NCBI GenBank assembly: GCA_948890655.1
Contig: CAQTYU010000010.1
Span: 1-29,405 of the forward strand
Direction of reading: 5' to 3'
DNA: 29,405 bases
DNA from: Christensenellaceae bacterium
GTDB taxonomy: Bacteria; Bacillota; Clostridia; Christensenellales; Borkfalkiaceae
Position 1 is the stretch's first letter, and each line of letters starts with the position of its first letter. A model generated the notes under the pieces. It was given only the letters and a program-made list of their open reading frames with translations, made no database searches and was not told the DNA's origin. Below, piece after piece: positions 1 to 4,925 of the stretch. The translations under genes and the position numbers were made by a program.

Positions 1-1883
1 GCAAGCGGTTCGCCCGCCCTTCTGCCGTCGGGGGTGTTGCCCGTGTTTTTGCCGTAAACCACGTTTGAAGTTATCGTTAAAATCGACATCGTGGGCACGC
101 TCCGGCGATAGGTGTAATGGCTTTTAATCTTGTTCATAAAAGTTTTTAAAAGCCATACGGCAAGTTCGTCCGCCCTGTCGTCGTTGTTACCGTATTTGGG
201 GTAGTCGCCCACGATTTTATAATCGGTTACAAGCCCCTCTTCGTTTCTTACGGGGTAAACTTCGGCGTATTTAATTGCCGAAAGCGAGTCCGCCGCGCAC
301 GAAAGCCCCGCAACGCCGGTGGCAAAAAATCTTCTTACTTCGGTGTCATGCAGCGCCATTTCAAGCGCTTCGTAACTGTATTTGTCGTGCATATAGTGGA
401 TAAGGTTTAAAGTGTTAACATAAAGCCCCGCAAGCCAGTCCATCATATTCTCGTACTTATGCTTTACGTCCTCAAAATCTAATTTGCCGTCGCCCGAAAC
501 GGGAGCGAACTCGGGTGAAACCTGTAAAGGTTTGCCGGTAACTTTATCCTTTACACACTCGTCCTTGCCGCCGTTGATTGCATATAAAAGGCACTTTGCA
601 AGGTTTGCCCTTGCGCCGAAGAACTGCATATCCTTGCCAACGCGCATTCCGCTTACACAGCAGGCGATTGCATAATCATCACCCATTTCGTGGCGCATCA
701 AATCGTCGCTTTCGTATTGTATTGCCGACGTTTTAATGGAAAGCTTTGCGCAGTATGTCTTAAAACCTTCGGGCAAGCTCTTGCTCCACAAAACCGTTAA
801 GTTGGGTTCGGGCGCGGGACCGAGATTTTCGAGCGTGTGAAGAATACGGAACGAAGTTTTAGTTACCAACGTTCTTCCGTCCACGCCCATACCGCCTATG
901 GATTCGGTTACCCACGTGGGGTCGCCGGAAAAAAGCTCGTTATATTCGCGTATGCGCATAAATTTAACTATTCTCAGCTTCATTACAAAGTGGTCGATTA
1001 GCTCCTGCGCCTGCTTTTCGGTTAAAATCTTGCGGTCTAAATCTCTCTTTATATATATATCGAGGAAGGTGGAATTTCTGCCTATCGACATCGCCGCGCC
1101 GTTCTGGTCTTTGACTGCGGCAAGGTAACCGAAATAGAGCGCCTGAATTGCCTCCTGCGCGGTGTCGGCGGGTTTGGAAATATCACAGCCGTAAATTTCG
1201 GCAAGTTTTTTAAGGTTTTTCAGCGCTTTAATCTGTTCTGAAAGCTCTTCCCTGTCACGGATTTTGTCGGGCGTCATATCGCCGTCCTTCAAAAGCTTGT
1301 CCTTTTCCTTCTGCGCTATCAGATAATCCACGCCGTAAAGCGCAACCCTGCGGTAATCGCCAATTATTCTGCCCCTGCCGTACGTGTCGGGCAAACCCGT
1401 CAAAATGTGTGCGGAGCGTGCGCGGCGCATTTCGGGAGTATAAGCGTCGTAAACGCCGTCGTTGTGCGTCTTGCGGTATTTTGTAAAAATCTCCTTAACT
1501 TCGGGCGCAATTTCATAACCGTACATTGCAAGCGCGTCCGTTGACATACGTATGCCGCCAAAGGGCTGCAACGCGCGCTTAAAAGGTTCGTCGGTCTGAA
1601 GTCCGACTATTTTTTCAAGCTTTTTGTCTATATAACCCGCCCCGTGCGAGGTCAGCGAAGAAACTGTCTTCGTGTCGGCTTTTAAAACGCCCCCCGCCTT
1701 GCGCTCGTCCGCCGAAAGTTTTAATATTTCATCCCAAAGCTTAAGCGTAGCCTTGGTTGCGGGCGCTAAAAATTTTTCTCCGCCCGTATATGGGGTATAG
1801 TTGCGCTGAATAAAGTCGCGCACGTCCACTTCGTCGTTGCACCATTTGCCTTCGGTAAAACCTTCCCAAGCCTTAAATTGCAT
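1..1883 (-). CDS. pflB: Formate C-acetyltransferase (pyruvate formate-lyase), 3' end outside window
   Basis: Cytoplasmic glycyl-radical enzyme converting pyruvate plus CoA to acetyl-CoA plus formate in anaerobic sugar fermentation. The visible 627 codons start at ATG 1883 (MQFKAWEGFTEGKW) and contain the paired catalytic cysteines in IACCVSGMRVG (Cys408-Cys409, codons at 657-662; Cys418/419 in the E. coli enzyme), and family stretches such as GGIRMSTDALAMYGYEI and TPDGRRAGEPLA. The glycyl-radical loop near the C-terminus lies beyond position 1, so radical competence cannot be checked here. It lies 50 nt downstream of the activase gene on the same strand, so the two are very likely co-transcribed from the promoters at 2807-2835 and 3090-3118. 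No frameshift or stop is seen in the visible part. Length and order match ordinary PflB; the related choline or glycerol lyases lack this motif combination. Confidence 0.96.
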   Translation of the reverse strand, partial: MQFKAWEGFTEGKWCNDEVDVRDFIQRNYTPYTGGEKFLAPATKATLKLWDEILKLSADERKAGGVLKADTKTVSSLTSHGAGYIDKKLEKIVGLQTDEPFKRALQPFGGIRMSTDALAMYGYEIAPEVKEIFTKYRKTHNDGVYDAYTPEMRRARSAHILTGLPDTYGRGRIIGDYRRVALYGVDYLIAQKEKDKLLKDGDMTPDKIRDREELSEQIKALKNLKKLAEIYGCDISKPADTAQEAIQALYFGYLAAVKDQNGAAMSIGRNSTFLDIYIKRDLDRKILTEKQAQELIDHFVMKLRIVKFMRIREYNELFSGDPTWVTESIGGMGVDGRTLVTKTSFRILHTLENLGPAPEPNLTVLWSKSLPEGFKTYCAKLSIKTSAIQYESDDLMRHEMGDDYAIACCVSGMRVGKDMQFFGARANLAKCLLYAINGGKDECVKDKVTGKPLQVSPEFAPVSGDGKLDFEDVKHKYENMMDWLAGLYVNTLNLIHYMHDKYSYEALEMALHDTEVRRFFATGVAGLSCAADSLSAIKYAEVYPVRNEEGLVTDYKIVGDYPKYGNNDDRADELAVWLLKTFMNKIKSHYTYRRSVPTMSILTITSNVVYGKNTGNTPDGRRAGEPL

Positions 1884-1933
1884 AATTCGTCTCCTGTTTT
1901 TTATCGTATTTAGTATTCGCCGTTTTGCGTAAA

Positions 1934-2656
1934 TTAACCGTTTAAAATCCGCCGCGCGTTTGCTATGCGCTCTTTCGTCGGCGGCTTAACTCCCTTCAGC
2001 TCATAATTAAAGCCAAGTTTTTCGTATTTGACTTCGCCCATATTGTGATAGGGCAAAACCTCCACCTTTTTAACCGTTTTAAGCGTTTTTATTATTTCCT
2101 TTAATTTTAAAAGTTGTGCGTCGTCGTCCGTTATGCCGGGCACCAGAACATGCCTTATCCAGATATCCTTGCCGTTTTCCGAAAGAAAGCGCGCAAAGTT
2201 TAACGTATTATTTAATGAACCGCCGCAAAGTGCTCTATAACCTTCCCCGTCCGCGTGCTTTATATCCAAAAGCACCAAATCGGTAAACTTAATCAGTTCT
2301 TCGTGCGCCTTTACGCTCCTTTCGTTTCCGGCGTTAAACGTAACGCCTGAGGTGTCAACCGCCGTATGCACTCCCTCTTTTTTCAGGAGTTTAAAAAGCT
2401 CCGTCACAAATTCTATTTGCATTAACGGCTCGCCGCCCGAAACGGTTACGCCGCCGCTTTTTATATAGCTTTTGTACTTTAAAATTTCCTTTAAAACTTC
2501 TTCGGGTGTATAAGTTTTTCCGGCGGAAAACTCCCACGTGTCGGGATTGTGGCAATACTTGCAACGCAACGGACAACCCTGCATAAACGCCACAAAGCGT
2601 ATTCCGGGTCCGTCCACCGTACCGAAACTTTCAAAAGAATGTATAAAGCCCTGCAA
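1934..2656 (-). CDS. pflA: Pyruvate formate-lyase activating enzyme (radical SAM), TTG start
   Basis: Radical SAM enzyme that installs the glycyl radical on PflB. With the start chosen here the protein is 240 residues, close to the roughly 246 of E. coli PflA. It opens with MQGFIHSFESFGTVDGPG, followed by the CxxxCxxC cluster motif (Cys28, Cys32, Cys35, in GCPLRCKYCHN), then GGVTVSGGEPLMQ (SAM-binding GGE) and a DIKHAD stretch. A longer frame to ATG 2746 exists, but its first 30 residues are unlike the family, and a perfect AGGAGG (2662-2667) sits 5 nt before TTG 2656, exactly where the family begins; I therefore call TTG as the start. First gene of the pflA-pflB operon; the order (activase first) is the reverse of E. 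coli. The 5' leader from the proximal promoter is about 145 nt. Confidence 0.94.
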   Translation of the reverse strand: MQGFIHSFESFGTVDGPGIRFVAFMQGCPLRCKYCHNPDTWEFSAGKTYTPEEVLKEILKYKSYIKSGGVTVSGGEPLMQIEFVTELFKLLKKEGVHTAVDTSGVTFNAGNERSVKAHEELIKFTDLVLLDIKHADGEGYRALCGGSLNNTLNFARFLSENGKDIWIRHVLVPGITDDDAQLLKLKEIIKTLKTVKKVEVLPYHNMGEVKYEKLGFNYELKGVKPPTKERIANARRILNG

Positions 2657-2661
2657 ACCTG

Positions 2662-2667
2662 CCTCCT
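2662..2667 (-). promoter_or_regulatory. Ribosome binding site AGGAGG fixing the pflA TTG start
   Basis: A perfect anti-Shine-Dalgarno match, 5 nt upstream of TTG 2656. No comparable site precedes the upstream ATG at 2746, so this decides the start codon. Confidence 0.85.
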
Positions 2668-2806
2668 GTAACGGGAATAAAAAAGGACTATTATTTTGCG
2701 GATTTGCAAACAAATAGCCCAGACGAACGACGTTTTGCTGTCGCACGGTTTCCTCGCGGTTACCCGCACATTCGTCAGTCGCCGCCGACCTTTAAATTGG
2801 AACTTA

Positions 2807-2835
2807 ATTATATCAAGCCGTTTTACATTTGTCAA
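2807..2835 (-). promoter_or_regulatory. Perfect sigma-A promoter for pflA-pflB
   Basis: On the minus strand TTGACA (2830-2835), a 17-nt spacer and TATAAT (2807-2812): a full consensus match. Predicted start about 2800, giving a leader of about 145 nt before the pflA TTG. The -35 box overlaps the stop codon (2832-2834) of the small ORF upstream. Confidence 0.85.
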
Positions 2836-3017
2836 CGGTTTGAAACTAAATATTGTTTAAAAATTTTTTTCAAAACACAATATATTGTGTATATCATTAA
2901 ACGGCAAAACAAAATAACCGAAGTTTCCGCAACCGTTGAAAACGCGCCGCCGGTTAAACAAACAAATAAATTATAAGTTAACCGCAAAACACGCGCTCTT
3001 TCAGCGCGGAATTTCAT
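2832..3017 (-). CDS. Small hypothetical membrane peptide (61 aa) upstream of pflA
   Basis: Not recognised as any family. The ORF begins MKFRAERARVLRLTYNLF and contains two hydrophobic stretches (about residues 13-28 and 33-50) ending in a basic tail, so a small membrane peptide is plausible. Arguments for real expression: GGGAG at 3026-3030, 8 nt before the ATG, and a fully consensus promoter 73 nt further upstream (3090-3118). Hairpins flank the ribosome binding site on both sides: 3031-3046 (6-bp stem) just upstream and 2992-3008 (6-bp stem) inside the first codons, which could modulate its translation. Its stop codon lies in the -35 box of the next promoter. It may be a leader ORF of the pfl operon or an independent small protein; sequence alone cannot decide, and chance remains possible at this length. 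Confidence 0.45.
   Translation of the reverse strand: MKFRAERARVLRLTYNLFVCLTGGAFSTVAETSVILFCRLMIYTIYCVLKKIFKQYLVSNR
2875..2890. promoter_or_regulatory. 16-bp perfect palindrome upstream of pfl promoter (candidate operator)
   Basis: ACACAATATATTGTGT reads identically on both strands and is centred about 47 bp upstream of the proximal pfl -35 box. It lies inside the small ORF 2832-3017. It resembles a dimeric-regulator site but does not match the Rex pattern (TTGTG outward), FNR or cre consensus, so the regulator is unknown. Confidence 0.4.
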
Positions 3018-3030
3018 CGTTTTTTCTCCC

Positions 3031-3046
3031 GTCCGCTCTTGCGGAC
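3031..3046 (-). other. Leader hairpin before the small ORF
   Basis: GTCCGC-N4-GCGGAC, a 6-bp perfect stem located in the predicted 5' leader immediately upstream of the GGGAG ribosome binding site of the 61-aa ORF. There is no T-run, so it is not an intrinsic terminator; it may affect translation or RNA stability. Confidence 0.4.
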
Positions 3047-3089
3047 GCGCTTAAAACGTCGTGAACAAAACTAAAATTTTTATATGCAA

Positions 3090-3118
3090 ATTATAAAGTA
3101 TTAATTATGATTTGTCAA
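3090..3118 (-). promoter_or_regulatory. Perfect sigma-A promoter, distal, upstream of the 61-aa ORF
   Basis: Minus strand TTGACA (3113-3118), 17-nt spacer, TATAAT (3090-3095). Second full-consensus promoter in the same orientation within 285 bp; it drives the 61-aa ORF and could read into pflA. Confidence 0.8.
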
Positions 3119-3131
3119 TAATCCAAAAATA

Positions 3132-3162
3132 TGCGCCCCGCGGTTTTTTCCCGCGGGGCGCA
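3132..3162 (-). terminator. Intrinsic terminator after the 4-TM membrane protein gene
   Basis: Perfect 12-bp GC-rich stem (TGCGCCCCGCGG, 3132-3143, with 3151-3162) and a 7-nt loop, followed in the minus direction by a short T-rich stretch. It sits 18 nt after the stop of the gene at 3180-3923 and insulates it from the pfl region. Confidence 0.75.
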
Positions 3163-3179
3163 CAGCTTGTTTTTAAAAA

Positions 3180-3923
3180 TTACGTATTTGTACTAATCTG
3201 ATAATCTTCCTTTAAAATAGCCGTTTTAACCTGCCCGAACATATATTTTTTCAAAGCCCAGCACGCCACATAAGCCGCTATAAACAAAAACGGGAAGATT
3301 ATAGTCCAGCTTACGCCGGTGACGCTTAAAAAATTAGAATACATATAAGCGGAACCTACGCCGAGCATATTACTGAAAATTTTTACGTAAACTACATACA
3401 AAACTTCAAACATAATGCCGCTTACCATAAACGAAGCGGGCGAATAATATCTGCCGAAGCGCCTGCCCTTACCTTCCGCGGCGCGGGTTTTAATTTTATC
3501 GTATTGCGTTATGGCGTAAGTGTCCGCGTTCACTATGCCGAAACAGCTCTTAATAACGTCGGCAAGCAAACAGCATAAACCGATAGCAAGCATTATAACC
3601 GCAAAAATTTGAAAAATTCCGTAAATCATAAAAACACTGCTATATCCGTCCGCCGCGCCGCTTCCCGAACTTACCTCCGCAACTGCAGCCCCGCTGCCTA
3701 TCAATCCGCTGAAAGCAAGTTTGATTTCGTCAAAAAAAGAAAATTCAACCGAAATAAGCAACGCGTCTATTTTAAAAATGGGCACAAACAACAATAAAAC
3801 CGTGCCCACCAAAATACAAATGCCCGCGGCAATATTTAAAACGCACTGTTTTTTAAAACTTCCGCTGTACTTCAAATACTGACTGTTTGTTGCCGGCGTT
3901 GAAACCGTTTGCACTTCTTCCAT
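3180..3923 (-). CDS. Hypothetical four-helix membrane protein under XRE control
   Basis: Not recognised. The 247-residue protein has four predicted transmembrane helices (about residues 27-50, 96-124, 164-185, 204-225), a Gly/Ser/Ala-rich extracytoplasmic-looking loop (about 74-92) and a basic loop (about 143-160). The start at ATG 3923 is preferred over the far upstream ATG 4094 because AGAGGAG lies 6 nt before it and the upstream extension would overlap both the promoter and the divergent regulator gene. Its promoter (3961-3989) contains a perfect inverted repeat in the spacer, and a divergent XRE-type regulator gene starts about 100 nt away, so it is most likely the regulator's main target. 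Function could be in stress, antimicrobial peptide response or transport; nothing in the sequence specifies which. Confidence 0.75.
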   Translation of the reverse strand: MEEVQTVSTPATNSQYLKYSGSFKKQCVLNIAAGICILVGTVLLLFVPIFKIDALLISVEFSFFDEIKLAFSGLIGSGAAVAEVSSGSGAADGYSSVFMIYGIFQIFAVIMLAIGLCCLLADVIKSCFGIVNADTYAITQYDKIKTRAAEGKGRRFGRYYSPASFMVSGIMFEVLYVVYVKIFSNMLGVGSAYMYSNFLSVTGVSWTIIFPFLFIAAYVACWALKKYMFGQVKTAILKEDYQISTNT

Positions 3924-3960
3924 AATTTTCTCCTCTGTAAATACATATTTAGTAAAATCA

Positions 3961-3989
3961 ATGTTATAGGATTTTTTCCTATAAGTCAA
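3961..3989 (-). promoter_or_regulatory. Promoter of the 4-TM membrane protein gene
   Basis: Minus strand TTGACT (3984-3989), 17-nt spacer, TAACAT (3961-3966). Nearly the whole spacer is occupied by an inverted repeat (3964-3984), the classic layout for repression by occlusion. Confidence 0.65.
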
Positions 3990-4015
3990 GCGTTTTACAG
4001 TAATTTTTCCTATAT
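3964..4015. promoter_or_regulatory. Candidate operator of XRE regulator 1: inverted repeat plus third half-site
   Basis: TTATAGGA-N5-TCCTATAA is a perfect inverted repeat at 3964-3984. A third half-site, TCCTATAT, lies at 4008-4015, 31 bp (about three helical turns) from the second and 12 bp before the regulator ATG. Occupancy of the first would block the membrane protein promoter; occupancy of the third could give autoregulation. Binding is inferred, not shown. Confidence 0.6.
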
Positions 4016-4027
4016 TTAGAATGTATA

Positions 4028-4240
4028 ATGATGGAGATAGCAAAAAAAGTCGGAAAAAATTTAAAAGAAGCACGGTTGGCAAAGGGGATAACACAAAAGC
4101 AAATCGCTACTGAATTGCACAAATACCAGTCCGATTACAGCGAATACGAAACCGGCAAAATTCAGCTTGATTATGAAAAGATAGTTTATCTTTGCAAACG
4201 GTTTGACATAACCCCGAACGACTTATTCGATTTTATTTAA
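4028..4240 (+). CDS. XRE-family helix-turn-helix transcriptional regulator (module 1)
   Basis: A 70-residue stand-alone HTH_3 (Cro/C1-type) DNA-binding protein: VGKNLKEARLAKGITQKQIATELHK forms helices 1-3 (about residues 8-32), followed by YSEYETGKIQLDYEKIVYLCKRFDITPNDLFDF, the usual tail of the fold. No sensor domain is attached. ATG 4028 and ATG 4031 are both possible; neither has a Shine-Dalgarno sequence, and TATAAT overlaps the first ATG (4024-4029), so translation start and promoter are uncertain. It is divergent from the four-helix membrane protein gene, and shared inverted repeats lie between them. Likely a repressor of that gene and possibly of itself. Convergent with the 64-aa gene downstream, separated by the hairpin at 4251-4290. 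Confidence 0.88.
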   Translation: MMEIAKKVGKNLKEARLAKGITQKQIATELHKYQSDYSEYETGKIQLDYEKIVYLCKRFDITPNDLFDFI

Positions 4241-4250
4241 TAATAAATTT

Positions 4251-4290
4251 AAAACTCCGCCCCGCGCTATTCAGCGCGGGGCGGAGTTTT
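4251..4290. terminator. Bidirectional intrinsic terminator between convergent genes
   Basis: An 18-bp perfect stem (4251-4268 with 4273-4290) with a 4-nt ATTC loop; the ends are AAAA and TTTT, so either strand yields a hairpin followed by U-rich RNA. Placed between the XRE gene 1 stop and the end of the 64-aa gene. Confidence 0.85.
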
Positions 4291-4348
4291 CATAAACTAT
4301 TATATTACGGCACCCAAATCAATCCACAACCGCTCCAAACAAACGGGC

Positions 4349-4543
4349 TTACTTCTCTTTTACCGATATTTCGAATTTTTGTCCGTTATCGAACTTTATT
4401 TCAAGCTTTTTTTCGCTTGCTGTAAACGTTGCCGTATAATAATCTTTTAACAGCACTTTTAAATCCAACAGCATACTCGCTTCATCCACCCTCACTTCAA
4501 GGTTTTCCAATTCCTTTGCAAACAAATGCCCGCTCTTTTTCAT
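4349..4543 (-). CDS. Hypothetical small soluble protein (64 aa) under XRE control
   Basis: Not recognised. A 64-residue charged protein starting MKKSGHLFAKELENLEVRV, with an N-terminal amphipathic region and a C-terminal part (LEIKFDNGQKFEISVKEK) that looks like a beta hairpin; no signal peptide or membrane segment. AAGGAG lies 12 nt before ATG 4543. Its promoter (4599-4627) has a CCAA-N5-TTGG inverted repeat in the spacer, and a divergent XRE gene starts 118 nt away, mirroring the module immediately to the left. Could be a small antitoxin-like or regulatory protein, but there is no direct evidence; I call it only because promoter, ribosome binding site and context agree. Confidence 0.7.
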   Translation of the reverse strand: MKKSGHLFAKELENLEVRVDEASMLLDLKVLLKDYYTATFTASEKKLEIKFDNGQKFEISVKEK

Positions 4544-4571
4544 TATTTACTTTCTCCTTTATTGATTAAAT

Positions 4572-4648
4572 CCAATATTTTTGGTATTTTTACAATAAAT
4601 AATATACCAAAGGCATTGGTCCGTCAAGTATTATGCCAAAAATTTTGG
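4572..4648. promoter_or_regulatory. Three CCAA-N5-TTGG operators of XRE regulator 2
   Basis: Three 13-bp inverted repeats of identical design: 4572-4584 (spacer TATTT), 4607-4619 (AGGCA, extended to ACCAA/TTGGT) and 4636-4648 (AAATT). Centres are 35 and 29 bp apart. The middle one lies inside the spacer of the minus-strand promoter, the rightmost just before the regulator gene, and the leftmost in the leader of the 64-aa gene. Confidence 0.7.
4599..4627 (-). promoter_or_regulatory. Promoter of the 64-aa gene
   Basis: Minus strand TTGACG (4622-4627), 17-nt spacer, TATTAT (4599-4604); both boxes 5/6 to consensus. The spacer contains the central CCAA-N5-TTGG operator. Confidence 0.7.
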
Positions 4649-4661
4649 ATATTATAAAGAT

Positions 4662-4862
4662 ATGAAAACAATCTGTTTCGCCGAAAATATCAGGCAACTC
4701 CGTCAGAGCAAAGGTTTAACACAAAAACAATTGGGTGCCCTGATTGGCGTTGACAAACGCACGGTAAGCGCATGGGAGAATAAAGTTTGCGAGCCGAATT
4801 ATGCCACGCTTGCAAAAATTTGCGAAATCTTCGACGAAACTTTTGATAATATTTTAACTTAA
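4662..4862 (+). CDS. XRE-family helix-turn-helix transcriptional regulator (module 2)
   Basis: A 66-residue stand-alone Cro/C1-type HTH protein: IRQLRQSKGLTQKQLGALIGVDKRTVSAWENKVCEPNYATLAKICEIFDETFDNIL is a complete HTH_3 fold with the recognition helix around KRTVSAWENK. No ligand domain. It shares only the fold with the regulator at 4028-4240; the operators of the two modules differ (CCAA-N5-TTGG here, TTATAGGA-type there), consistent with different specificity. No clear Shine-Dalgarno precedes ATG 4662, and a TATTAT hexamer at 4650-4655 would place the transcript start almost at the ATG, so a leaderless message is possible. Divergent from the 64-aa gene and probably its repressor; three operator copies also suggest autoregulation. 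Terminated at 4873-4910. Confidence 0.88.
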   Translation: MKTICFAENIRQLRQSKGLTQKQLGALIGVDKRTVSAWENKVCEPNYATLAKICEIFDETFDNILT

Positions 4863-4872
4863 AATAAAATTT

Positions 4873-4910
4873 ACCGCCCCGCGGAGCTTTTGCTCCGCGG
4901 GGCGGTTTTT
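4873..4910. terminator. Bidirectional terminator between XRE gene 2 and clpC
   Basis: A 15-bp perfect stem (ACCGCCCCGCGGAGC, 4873-4887, with 4892-4906), TTTT loop and five Ts (4906-4910) on the plus strand. It sits between convergent genes, 10 nt after the XRE stop and 16 nt before the clpC stop. Confidence 0.85.
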
Positions 4911-4925
4911 AATTATTTTAAAGTT

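Noticed and set aside
2704..2976. Plus-strand 90-codon frame across the pfl leader
   Set aside because: It runs antisense to the pflA leader, both consensus promoters and the 61-aa frame; no ribosome binding site or family features.
2991..3046. tRNA or structured small RNA in the two hairpins upstream of the 61-aa ORF
   Set aside because: No tRNA arms, CCA or anticodon geometry; only two short independent stems around a ribosome binding site.
3990..4094. Long N-terminal extension of the four-helix membrane protein (start at ATG 4094)
   Set aside because: It would run through the promoter, the operator and the start of the divergent XRE gene; a good ribosome binding site precedes ATG 3923.
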